Assembly: GCF_900114095.1 (NCBI RefSeq)
Contig: NZ_FORV01000004.1
Coordinates: forward strand, 62,001 to 126,000
From: Sphingomonas sp. NFR04
GTDB lineage: Bacteria > Pseudomonadota > Alphaproteobacteria > Sphingomonadales > Sphingomonadaceae
DNA length: 64,000 nt
Reading direction: 5' to 3'
Shown here: piece after piece, positions 48,386 to 59,614 of the stretch
Numbering within the stretch: the first letter of the stretch is position 1
Layout: every line of letters begins with the position of its first letter
Program-made: the position numbers and the translations under genes
Notes under the pieces: model-generated
Databases searched by the model: none
Told to the model about the DNA's origin: nothing
The model's input: the letters and a program-made list of their open reading frames with translations, nothing else

Positions 48386-48482
48386 CGTCATCCCCGCGAA
48401 GGCGGGGATCCATTGGCCTGTGCGCTCATGGCTGGAGCCGACGCTTTGGCGCGAATGGATCCCCGCCTTCGCGGGGATGACG
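48386..48482. repeat. Intergenic inverted-repeat element, family D copy 1
   Basis: CGTCATCCCCGCGAAGGCGG with GGATCCATT (48386-48414) pairs with AATGGATCC and CCGCCTTCGCGGGGATGACG (48454-48482). This is a perfect or near-perfect 29-bp terminal inverted repeat with a 39-bp unique centre. The same ends occur at 54499-54594 with an unrelated centre. It sits between cpaF and the end of the atp operon. Confidence 0.9.
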
Positions 48483-48521
48483 ATGGGATGCATTAGATGG
48501 CTGGGGCGCCCAGCCGCCGAG

Positions 48522-48773
48522 TTACTCGGCGCGCTCGGCCAGCACGGTCAGGCCGCGCTCGTTGACCTCGGCGAAACCGCCTTCGACGCGGATCAGCTCG
48601 GGCGTGGTGGCGCCGGCCTTGTACAGCTCGATAGTGCCGTCGCGGATCGTCGACATGATCGGCGCATGGCCTTCGAGCACGCCGAAATCGCCCTCGCTGC
48701 CGGGGACGACGACCATATGGACCTCTTCCGAGCGGACGAGACGTTCCGGAGTGACGAGTTCGAAGTGCAGCAT
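48522..48773 (-). CDS. atpC: ATP synthase epsilon subunit, short form
   Basis: ATG 48773 ([18 protein letters not shown]) gives 83 residues; the in-frame extension to 48827 is translated repeat sequence. The beta-sandwich domain is present ([26 protein letters not shown]), but the C-terminal helical domain found in E. coli epsilon (about 135 residues) is absent. That helix pair inhibits ATP hydrolysis in other bacteria. It is the last gene of the F1 operon, separated from atpD by a repeat. Confidence 0.93.
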   Translation of the reverse strand: MLHFELVTPERLVRSEEVHMVVVPGSEGDFGVLEGHAPIMSTIRDGTIELYKAGATTPELIRVEGGFAEVNERGLTVLAERAE

Positions 48774-48789
48774 CTCGGTTCTTCCTAAG

Positions 48790-48912
48790 CCCCTCCCCTT
48801 TAGGGGAGGGGTTGGGGTGGGGGACACCGCCCCCTGCTTCGGTATTCGTAGGGGCTATAGGACGCTCGCTTTGCTCGCGCCCCACCCCAACCCCTCCCCT
48901 GAAGGGGAGGGG
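48790..48912. repeat. Intergenic inverted-repeat element, family C, inside the atp operon
   Basis: CCCCTCCCCTTTAGGGGAGG plus GGTTGGGGTGGGG at the left is inverted as CCCCACCCCAACC and CCTCCCCTGAAGGGGAGGGG at the right. The element of about 123 bp lies between atpD and atpC, genes that must be cotranscribed, so the structure will appear in the mRNA. Confidence 0.85.
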
Positions 48913-48923
48913 CTAGTCTTTGA

Positions 48924-50423
<1,500 letters not shown>

Positions 50424-51299
50424 TTAGAGGGCTTCGGCGCCCGAAATGATTTCCACCAGCTCGGTCGTGATCGCGGCCTGGCGGGAACGGTTATACTGGA
50501 TCGTCAGCTTGCTGATCAGGTCGCCGGCGTTGCGCGTGGCATTGTCCATCGCGGTCATCGACGCGCCCTGCTCGCTGGCCTGGTTCTCCAGCAGCGCCTT
50601 GAAGATCTGCACCGTCAGGTTGCGCGGCAGCAGATCGGCAAGGATCGTCTCTTCGTCCGGCTCATATTCCACCGCCGCACCCGAGCTGGCGACCGCGGTC
50701 TCGGGAACCGAGACCGGGATCAGCTGCTGCTCGGTCGGCTCCTGCGCCAGCGCCGAGCGGAAGTGCGAGTAGAACAGGGTCGCGACGTCGAACTCGCCCG
50801 CGAAGAAGCGGTCGGTCACGTCCTTGGCGATGGCGCGGGCCTCGTCATAGCCGGGGGTACGCACCGCAGTGGTGTCGTACTGGCCGACGATCATGCCGGG
50901 GAAGGTGCGGGCGATCACCGCGCGGCCCTTGCGACCCACGAGGTAGAACTTCACCGTCTTGCCCTCGGCGATCAGCGTGCGGCCCTTGAGGATCGCCGCC
51001 TTGACGATGTTGGCGTTGAACGCACCCGACAGGCCCTTGTCGCCATTGGCGACGATGAGGAGCTGCGTGTCCGCCTTGCCGGTGCTGGCGAGGAGGCGGG
51101 GGGCGTTGTCGCTGGCCCCGACCTTGCTCGCCAGGCTGGCGACCACGCCTTCCAGGCGCTGCGCATAGGGACGCGCGGCTTCTGCGGCGGCTTGCGCCTT
51201 CCGCAGCTTCGCCGCCGCGACCATCTGCTTGGCCTTGGTGATCTTCTGGGTCGACTTGACCGAGGCGATCCGGCCCTTGAGTTCCTTGAGGCTGGCCAT
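50424..51299 (-). CDS. atpG: ATP synthase F1 gamma subunit
   Basis: This 291-residue central-stalk subunit begins [24 protein letters not shown] and ends in the conserved [26 protein letters not shown]. It couples proton-driven rotation to catalysis in alpha3beta3. It lies between atpA and atpD with short spacers, as is usual. Confidence 0.97.
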   Translation of the reverse strand: MASLKELKGRIASVKSTQKITKAKQMVAAAKLRKAQAAAEAARPYAQRLEGVVASLASKVGASDNAPRLLASTGKADTQLLIVANGDKGLSGAFNANIVKAAILKGRTLIAEGKTVKFYLVGRKGRAVIARTFPGMIVGQYDTTAVRTPGYDEARAIAKDVTDRFFAGEFDVATLFYSHFRSALAQEPTEQQLIPVSVPETAVASSGAAVEYEPDEETILADLLPRNLTVQIFKALLENQASEQGASMTAMDNATRNAGDLISKLTIQYNRSRQAAITTELVEIISGAEAL

Positions 51300-51313
51300 C
51301 CGGCGGCGGTCCC

Positions 51314-53409
<2,096 letters not shown>

Positions 53410-53595
53410 GCGATTCGTTTCCTCTCGGAGGGTCGGAAGTGACCCCATGCACAAAAGGGGGGCGACGCAAACTGCGCCCCCGATGGGTTGCCGGGCTGCT
53501 AGCATCGCGGTGGAAGGGATGCAACCCGAGTCGCCGAAACGTCACACGCTCGTTTCATGTTTGGGTTCGGGCGTGTCTGGAAGCGTGCAAGAAAA

Positions 53596-53622
53596 AGGGC
53601 AGGCGATGCGCTCGCCTGCCCT
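53596..53622 (-). terminator. Intrinsic terminator of the PEP-CTERM gene
   Basis: On the minus strand an 11-bp GC-rich stem (AGGGCAGGCGA with TCGCCTGCCCT, five-base loop) is followed by five T. It lies 22 bp past the stop of the leftward gene at 53645, so it ends that transcript before the atp promoter region. Confidence 0.85.
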
Positions 53623-53644
53623 GAAATCATGGGATTAGCAGGCG

Positions 53645-54355
53645 TCAGGCGACTCGCAGGGCTGCCGCGCGCTTGCGCCGGAACATGCCGCCGACCAGCG
53701 CGAAGCCGCCGATCATCGTCGCCCAGCTGGCGGGCTCGGGCACGGCGCTCAGGAACACCTGGCTCTGCTGGTCCTTGGAGAAGAGCAGCTGCAGCTTGTG
53801 CCCGGCGATCGCGGTCCAGCCGCCGGTGGTGATCTGGGTGAGATAGCTGTTGGCCAGCGCGCGGGCGTCGCTGCTGTTGCCGCCGACCGTGTAGAACTGG
53901 CCGCCGGTGGTGTCGTAGCTGCCGCTATTCTCTTCCAGGATCTCCCACACTGCGAGCTGGGTGGCGGCGGAGATGGTCTTGCGGGCGAGCAGGTCGGTCT
54001 CGCCGCCGAGCAGGACTTCCGAATGGGTGAGCAGCGTCAGCAGCTGCTGCTGGCGGGTGACGTCGCCGAGCACGGCGGAGATGCCGGTGCGCTCGAAGCT
54101 GCCGGTGCCGATCGCGGTGAAGGCGTCGGCGCAATAGGTGAGGAACTCGACCGCCTTGCCGTTCTCGGTGCCGGTGAAGCGGAAGCGGCTCATGCCCGGC
54201 CAATTGCCGACGAAGCCGGTGGGGGTGTAGACCATCTGATCCGCGGCGAGATAGCCGGGATCGTCGTCATAGCCGGTGATCGTCACCGTGGCATGGGCGG
54301 CCACCGGCATCGCGGTGCCGAGCAGCAGTGCTGCGGCGATCAGGGCATTGCGCAT
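53645..54355 (-). CDS. PEPxxWA-CTERM-anchored exported protein
   Basis: ATG 54355 gives 236 residues with a signal peptide (LIAAALLLGTAMPVAAHA). The last 25 residues carry the sorting signal: VPEPASWATMIGGFALVGGMF followed by an Arg/Lys cluster. Such proteins are exported, cut at the motif by an exosortase-type transpeptidase and placed on the surface or into exopolysaccharide. The middle contains YLAADQMVYTPTGFVGNWPGM and a CADAFTAIGTG segment; the function is unknown. Confidence 0.88.
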   Translation of the reverse strand: MRNALIAAALLLGTAMPVAAHATVTITGYDDDPGYLAADQMVYTPTGFVGNWPGMSRFRFTGTENGKAVEFLTYCADAFTAIGTGSFERTGISAVLGDVTRQQQLLTLLTHSEVLLGGETDLLARKTISAATQLAVWEILEENSGSYDTTGGQFYTVGGNSSDARALANSYLTQITTGGWTAIAGHKLQLLFSKDQQSQVFLSAVPEPASWATMIGGFALVGGMFRRKRAAALRVA

Positions 54356-54498
54356 CGTCTTTATGTTCCCACCTGTTGTGGGGACGAGCGCTAGCGGGCG
54401 CGCGGGGGCGGGGGCTAGCTTATTGAATTTGGTGAATGACCGGCTTTGGCACAGCCGTGCCGGGTTGGGACGAACGCAATATCCTGTGCCCCAAAAGC

Positions 54499-54594
54499 CG
54501 TCATCCCCGCGGAGGCGGGGATCCATTTGCCAGGACGATTCAGCTAGCGCCGCGCCGGTCCCATCAATGGATCCCCGCCTTCGCGGGGATGACG
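54499..54594. repeat. Intergenic inverted-repeat element, family D copy 2
   Basis: Left end CGTCATCCCCGCGGAGGCGG with GGATCCATT is inverted at the right (AATGGATCC then CCGCCTTCGCGGGGATGACG). The ends match the element at 48386-48482 nearly base for base, while the 38-bp centre is different. It lies between the PEP-CTERM gene and the DEAD-box helicase gene. Confidence 0.9.
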
Positions 54595-54653
54595 ATCGTA
54601 AAGGTGGGCGCCGTCACCTGCAGCAGCAAGCCACGGCGCCCGTTGTTCTCAGC

Positions 54654-56159
54654 TCAGCGCGCGCGGCCCTGACCGCCGCCGCCCTGGCCGCGATTGCCGC
54701 CGCCGGGACGACCCTGGCCGCTGCCGGCCGGGCGCGCGTTGAACTTGCGCTTCGGCGCACCCGGGCCGCGACCCGCACCGGCGCCAGCACCGGCATGGCC
54801 GGCACCTTCGGCACGACGCGGCTGGTCGCTGCGCGGACCGCCTTCGGCCCGGCGCGGTTCGCCGCTACGCGGTGCATCGCTGCGCGGACCGCCGCGACCG
54901 CGGCCGCCCGGCTGTCCGTCGCCACGACGCCCCGAGGCATGCTGCATCGCGCGGCCGTTGCGGCCGTTCTGCTCGTCGCGGCTCGCCGGCATCGGCGAGC
55001 GGGTCGACTTGATCTTGTCCGACTCGGCGGTGAAGTTCTCCGGCAGCGGCTGCACGGTGAGCTTCTGGCGGGTCAGGCGCTCGATGTCCTTCAGGTACGG
55101 ACGCTCGTCATCGGCGCAGTAGCTGATCGCGATGCCGTCGGCGCCGGCGCGCGCGGTGCGGCCGATGCGGTGGACATATTGCTCCGGCACGTTCGGCAGC
55201 TCGAAGTTGAACACATGGCTCACCCCCGACACGTCGATGCCGCGCGCGGCGATGTCGGTCGCCACCATCAGCTTGACCTTGCCCGAGCGGAACTCGCCCA
55301 GCGCACGCTCGCGCTGCGGCTGGCTCTTGTTGCCGTGGATCGCGTTGGCGGCGATGCCGTTGCCGGCGAGCAGTCGCACGACGCGGTCGGCACCATGCTT
55401 GGTGCGGGTGAAGATCAGCGCGCGGTCGATCTCCGGGTTGCGCAGCTGGATCGTCAGCAGCGCCTGCTTCTCGGCCTGCGTCACATAGGTGACGAACTGC
55501 TCGACGCGCTCGGCGGTGGTGGCGACCGGGGTTACCTTCACTTCGACCGGATTGTGGATGAACTGGCTGGCCAGCTCGCGGATCGTCTTCGGCATGGTCG
55601 CCGAGAAGAACAGCGACTGGCGCTTGGTCGGCAGCTCCTTCACGATGCGGCGCAGCGCATGAATGAAGCCCAGGTCGAGCATCTGGTCGGCTTCGTCGAG
55701 CACCAGGATCTCGATGCCCAGCAGGATCAGGAAATGCTGGTCGAGCAGGTCGACAAGGCGGCCCGGCGTGGCGACGAGGATGTCGACGCCGCGCGCCAGG
55801 TCCGTCTTGTTCTTGTGGACCGAGGTGCCGCCGAACACGGTGGCGATGCGCAGGCCGGTGCCGCTGGCATAATGCTTGGCATTGTCGGCGATCTGGGCGG
55901 CGAGCTCACGCGTCGGCGCGAGAACGAGCATGCGGCAGCCGCGCGGCTGCGGACGCTTGCCGCTGGCGATCAGGCGATCGATCGAGGGGAGCATGAACGC
56001 CGCGGTCTTGCCGGTGCCGGTCTGCGCGATGCCGAGCAGGTCGCGGCCTTCGAGCAGCGCGGGGATCGACTGCGCCTGGATCGGCGTCGCGTCGGTATAG
56101 CCCTTGGCGGCGAGCGCAGCCAGGACGGTCTCGGAAAGGCCGAGTTCTTTGAATTGCAT
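54654..56159 (-). CDS. DEAD-box RNA helicase (RhlE-type)
   Basis: This 501-residue helicase has the Q motif, Walker A AQTGTGKT (45-52), PTRELAAQI, VLDEADQMLD (DEAD box), SAT, and HRIGRTARAG (motif VI). The C-terminal 110 residues are rich in Arg, Gly and Pro with repeated GGPRSD/GEPRR units. Such RGG-like tails bind RNA and promote condensation. RhlE family members remodel ribosome assembly intermediates and mRNA. Confidence 0.95.
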   Translation of the reverse strand: MQFKELGLSETVLAALAAKGYTDATPIQAQSIPALLEGRDLLGIAQTGTGKTAAFMLPSIDRLIASGKRPQPRGCRMLVLAPTRELAAQIADNAKHYASGTGLRIATVFGGTSVHKNKTDLARGVDILVATPGRLVDLLDQHFLILLGIEILVLDEADQMLDLGFIHALRRIVKELPTKRQSLFFSATMPKTIRELASQFIHNPVEVKVTPVATTAERVEQFVTYVTQAEKQALLTIQLRNPEIDRALIFTRTKHGADRVVRLLAGNGIAANAIHGNKSQPQRERALGEFRSGKVKLMVATDIAARGIDVSGVSHVFNFELPNVPEQYVHRIGRTARAGADGIAISYCADDERPYLKDIERLTRQKLTVQPLPENFTAESDKIKSTRSPMPASRDEQNGRNGRAMQHASGRRGDGQPGGRGRGGPRSDAPRSGEPRRAEGGPRSDQPRRAEGAGHAGAGAGAGRGPGAPKRKFNARPAGSGQGRPGGGNRGQGGGGQGRAR

Positions 56160-56486
56160 GACAGTACCTTATAGATGCGGCCGGCGCGCACGCATCTTCA
56201 AAGGGCGCACGCGAAGGCGGGGTCAACAAGTGACGCCCCGCGTGATTTGGGAAGCCGATAAGCGACGAAGCAGAGCCTAGCGGAGCAGGTCCCCAACAGG
56301 GGCGCGCCGCCGATCACGCTGCATGTAAATGCCTCGTCGTGATGTCGCATATGGCAGCGATGTTGCGCCGCGTCAAGAAGCGGTGGCGCGTTGGTCAGGC
56401 GTTAACCCCGTTTGTCGTAGAGCCGGTGTCCTGGGGCAAGGGAACAGGTGCTGGTGCTCGTCGCGAGACTCGAAGTGTGGGGAAGC
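56160..56486. other. Intergenic region between the RNA helicase and PilZ genes
   Basis: About 330 bp between two divergent genes hold no convincing gene. The sequence 56310-56450 is less GC-rich and probably contains the promoters. Short frames here do not look like proteins. Confidence 0.4.
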
Positions 56487-56831
56487 ATGGACGCGCGCGG
56501 CGCGGTGCGCTTCCTGGTGAATCGGGAAACCACCGTGCGCGGCATGGACGGCCGCCCGTTCGACGCGGTGGTGGAGAATTTCTCGCGCACCGGCTTCCTG
56601 TTCAAGGCCGATGTCGCGCTGCCCGAGGGGACGCTGATCTGGATCGGCATGTCCGGCGCCGGCGCGCGCGAGGCACGGGTGGTGTGGCGCGAGGAGACGC
56701 GCCACGGCTGCGAATTCCTGATGCCGCTCAGCCAGCGCGATTTGCAGCATGCGTTCCGCAGCCGGGAAAGCATGGTGGAGGATCTGGAGGCGCGGCTGCG
56801 GCGGGCGAGCATGTTGCGCGAGGGGGGGTAG
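56487..56831 (+). CDS. PilZ-domain protein
   Basis: ATG 56487, preceded by GGGGAAG, gives 114 residues; the upstream frame start is less likely. It shows the PilZ pattern RFLVNRETTVRG, then DAVVENFSRTGFLFKADVALPEGTLIWI, where the N-x-S-x-x-G portion matches the c-di-GMP-binding D/N-x-S-x-x-G motif. The RxxxR motif is only loosely matched, so c-di-GMP binding is not certain. Confidence 0.85.
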   Translation: MDARGAVRFLVNRETTVRGMDGRPFDAVVENFSRTGFLFKADVALPEGTLIWIGMSGAGAREARVVWREETRHGCEFLMPLSQRDLQHAFRSRESMVEDLEARLRRASMLREGG

Positions 56832-57025
56832 TGGGCTGGGTCGTGGAGGTTGAGCATCCAGAGGGCGCGCTCCTCCATGTCGTGGCCGTCGAGGAGGCAT
56901 CGGACGCAGAGGACAGGCTTCGGTCGCTGCTGGCCATCCCGGCTGATCGAGACGTTCGCGTTCACCGCCGATTGGCGACTCTACCGTTCGATCTTGAAGG
57001 CGGGGCCATCAAGGGGCCGATGTGA
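56831..57025 (+). CDS. Possible small protein overlapping the PilZ gene
   Basis: A GTG at 56831 shares one base with the PilZ stop (TAGTG), giving 64 residues (VGWVVEVEHPEGALLHVVAV... DRDVRVHRRLATLPFDL). The composition and the overlapping start look like a real, translationally coupled gene, and EVEHPEGALLHVVAVEEASDAEDRLRSLLA reads as a folded strand-helix unit. I do not recognise a family. It could still be chance coding. Confidence 0.45.
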   Translation: MGWVVEVEHPEGALLHVVAVEEASDAEDRLRSLLAIPADRDVRVHRRLATLPFDLEGGAIKGPM

Positions 57026-57110
57026 GGTTGCATATATGTCGGCGGTGGGCTGCTGACTTATGCTGGAATAAAATGAGCTATTGTTAGTAATCGCTCGACA
57101 TGGTTACCAC

Positions 57111-57428
57111 ATGCCAATGGACGGAATGATGCTTCATTCGGGCGCTTGCGATATTTGTAGGCAAGGGTGGCTTGGTTTCTACCTTTGTGGCGACCAGAAA
57201 ACTATCGTGCTTCTCTGCGATGAGTGCGAAGTCGTGTATTTGTCGCCTGTGGATAGGGACAAGTGTAGCCGTGCCCAGGTGTCGAATGCGATGCCATATT
57301 TTGTTGAGCCGCTTCATGTTCCCATCGCAGGTGGACGCGATGCCACACGCGAGGAAGTGACGGCGAGAGGGTGGGACGCGTGTATAGAGGGGGAGTACCC
57401 CTATCACGTCAAAGGCCGTTCTTCGTAG
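57111..57428 (+). CDS. Small cysteine-rich protein of unknown function
   Basis: ATG 57111 gives 105 residues. Cysteines at 13, 16, 36 and 39 (CDIC and CDEC) could bind zinc, and WLGFYLCGDQKTIVLLCDECEVVYLSP looks like a zinc-ribbon-like fold. The gene and its upstream region are distinctly less GC-rich than the neighbours, which suggests recent acquisition. It has no recognisable partner; the next plus-strand sequence is a copy of a GH43 gene end. Confidence 0.6.
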   Translation: MPMDGMMLHSGACDICRQGWLGFYLCGDQKTIVLLCDECEVVYLSPVDRDKCSRAQVSNAMPYFVEPLHVPIAGGRDATREEVTARGWDACIEGEYPYHVKGRSS

Positions 57429-57471
57429 CGCCTTACTCGTCCGCACGCATTTCATTCGTAGCTTACCCGCC

Positions 57472-57575
57472 GTCGGATCCGCCACGAACGCCCGCTCGCG
57501 ATACGCGAACCAGTCGAAGTCCGCCGCCATCGCCGTGCCGCCCATGTCCTGGCAGGCCATGCCGATGAACGCGCC
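57472..57575 (-). pseudogene. Copy of the 3' end of the GH43 gene (104-bp remnant)
   Basis: Read on the minus strand it encodes GAFIGMACQDMGGTAMAADF and DWFAYRERAFVADPT, which is the C-terminus of the GH43 xylosidase encoded at 57980-59614. The two copies (57472-57575 and 57990-58093) differ at about nine of 104 positions by eye. Same orientation, 518 bp apart. The remnant lacks a stop at the original position and has no start, so it is not a gene. Confidence 0.85.
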
Positions 57576-57658
57576 TCCATTGGAGGGTGCTGGCGGGAGG
57601 TTATCGAAATTATAGGATCTGGCGCTATGCCGCGCCGGAGGTGCGTCTGAGCCATGTT

Positions 57659-57976
57659 CTAAACATCTGCGTTGCTCGGAGACCTTTCGAAGAAATGGGA
57701 CATGACGGTAAGGTGCTGTGACAGCGCGCCGGCATCGTCGGAGAGATCCACGATCATTCGCACATCTCCCCACTTGCTGACGGCGTACGCGCAGTCGGCC
57801 GGTAGCGACTGCTCGGGTGGTACCGAAATGTCCTTGGCTCGAAAGAAGAACCAGCAATTCGGCGCTTCTGCATGCTCCTCGCGAAGATACGCGTCACGAT
57901 TCCCCGCGAGACTCCGTAGGCACTCGCGAGCCTGCGCCTCGGCAAGAGCGCGGGCGGAGTCGATATCGATACGCAC
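57659..57976 (-). CDS. Small protein, possible Imm35/YrhB-like
   Basis: This 105-residue protein has NCWFFFRAKDISVPPEQSLP then ADCAYAVSKWGDVRMIVDL, a pattern that resembles Imm35/YrhB immunity proteins (W-x-F-F, later V-x-K-x-G). That similarity is loose and by eye. It lies between two direct copies of the GH43 3' end and only a few bases from the real GH43 stop. No toxin gene is visible nearby. Confidence 0.55.
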   Translation of the reverse strand: MRIDIDSARALAEAQARECLRSLAGNRDAYLREEHAEAPNCWFFFRAKDISVPPEQSLPADCAYAVSKWGDVRMIVDLSDDAGALSQHLTVMSHFFERSPSNADV

Positions 57977-57979
57977 GAT

Positions 57980-59614
57980 CTAGCTTATAGTAGGATCTAC
58001 CACAAACGCCCGCTCCCGATACGCAAACCAATCGAAATCCGCCGCCATCCCCGTGCCGCCCATGTCCTGGCAGGCCATGCCGATGAACGCGCCGGTGAAG
58101 TTGGGCAGGCCCGGCGCGCTCGCCTCGTCGGAAAGGATCGAGGCGTCGAACAGTTCGGGGAGCCAGTGCCAGGCCTCCGCCCCCGCCATCCGCCAGCCGA
58201 AGCGCAGCCGCTCGTAATCCACTTCGCAGCGTAGCTCGATCGGTCCCGCCGGCAGCGGGATCGGCGTGGTGAAGGCGTCGCCCTGCGGCGAATCGGGCAG
58301 CGCTGTCATCACGCAGAGATGGCGGCCCACGTCCTCGTCATGGCTGACATGGAGGTAGTGGAACTTGGTGCCGTTATAATAGGCGACCAGCCCCGCCGCC
58401 TGCTGGAAGTCCTGCGGTTCGAAGTCGAGCACGCAGCTGGTCGAGGTGCAGAAGGCCTGGAGCCGCCGCGCGACCAGCGCCTGGGTGAAGACGCTGCCGA
58501 TCGTCTCGCGCCCGAACAGGCGGAGATGGCCGGGCCGCGCGGTGAGGCTGAAGATGCGGTCGGGCTCTGGGGTGCGCAGCCATTGCAGGTCGATCGGCAG
58601 CGTGGCCGAGTCGAAGTCGTGCCGCTCCTCGGTCGGCCGCGCGGGCGAGGGTGTGTTGCTGAGCGCCGGCACTTCCAGCTCGGGCAGGCCGCGGCCGTCG
58701 CGGGTGTAGAGCCAGCCATCCTCGGCCCAGCGCATCGGCTGGATCGCGGTCTCGCGGCCCAGCACGCAGCGCCCGCGGTTCGGCAGCGGGCGGCCGCACA
58801 GATAGGCGAGCCAGGGTTCGCCGTCCGCCGTGTGAACCAGATCCGCATGGCCGGCGCGGGCCAGCACCGCATCGGGGCGGGCGCGGCTGGAGAGGATGTA
58901 GGTGTCCGGGTGCAGCTCGTACGGCCCGGTGATCTCCCGCGACCGCGCCATGGTGACGGCATGGTTCCAGCCGGTGCCGCCCTCGGCGGTGAGCAGATAG
59001 TAGAAGTCGCCGCGGCGATAGAGGTGCGGCGCCTCGGTCAGCCCCAGCGCGGTGCCGGGGAAGATGTTGGTGCGTGTCCCCACCAGCTTCTCCGCCACGG
59101 GATCATATTCCTGCAGCACGATCCCGGCGAAGCGATTGCGGCCGGGGCGATGGTCCCAGAGCTGATTGACCACCCATTTTCGGCCGTCCTCGTCATGGAA
59201 CAGCGAGGGGTCGAAGCCGCTCGAATTGAGGTGGATCGGGTCGGACCACTCCCCGTCGATCGTCTCGCAGGTGACGAGGTAGTTGTGGAAGTCGCGCAGC
59301 GACGCGCCCGAGGCGCCGCCCATCGTCGTGCGGCCATAGCGCTTCACATCGGTGTAGAGCAGGTGGAAGCGCGCGCCGTCATGCGTCAGGCACGGCGCCC
59401 ACACCCCGCAGCTGTCCGGATCGCCGCGCATGTCGAGCTGCAACGCGCGCACCAAGGGCCGGGCAATGAGCGTCCAGTTGGCGAGATCGCGGCTGTGGTG
59501 GATCTGCACGCCGGGGAACCACTCGAAGGTCGAGGTCGCGATATAGTAATCGTCGCCGACGCGGCAGATCGACGGATCGGGGTTGAAGCCGGGAAGGATC
59601 GGATTGCGGATCAT
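57980..59614 (-). CDS. xynB: GH43 family beta-xylosidase / arabinofuranosidase
   Basis: ATG 59614 (MIRNPILPGFNPDPSICRVG) overlaps the MFS stop in an ATGA and gives 544 residues. NPDPSI holds the general base Asp, GDPDSCGVWAP and TEAPHLYRR hold further conserved acids typical of GH43, and a C-terminal beta-sandwich domain (FTGAFIGMACQDMGG) follows. It hydrolyses xylo-oligosaccharides. No signal peptide is present, so it acts in the cytoplasm on sugars taken up by the linked transporter. Confidence 0.93.
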   Translation of the reverse strand: MIRNPILPGFNPDPSICRVGDDYYIATSTFEWFPGVQIHHSRDLANWTLIARPLVRALQLDMRGDPDSCGVWAPCLTHDGARFHLLYTDVKRYGRTTMGGASGASLRDFHNYLVTCETIDGEWSDPIHLNSSGFDPSLFHDEDGRKWVVNQLWDHRPGRNRFAGIVLQEYDPVAEKLVGTRTNIFPGTALGLTEAPHLYRRGDFYYLLTAEGGTGWNHAVTMARSREITGPYELHPDTYILSSRARPDAVLARAGHADLVHTADGEPWLAYLCGRPLPNRGRCVLGRETAIQPMRWAEDGWLYTRDGRGLPELEVPALSNTPSPARPTEERHDFDSATLPIDLQWLRTPEPDRIFSLTARPGHLRLFGRETIGSVFTQALVARRLQAFCTSTSCVLDFEPQDFQQAAGLVAYYNGTKFHYLHVSHDEDVGRHLCVMTALPDSPQGDAFTTPIPLPAGPIELRCEVDYERLRFGWRMAGAEAWHWLPELFDASILSDEASAPGLPNFTGAFIGMACQDMGGTGMAADFDWFAYRERAFVVDPTIS

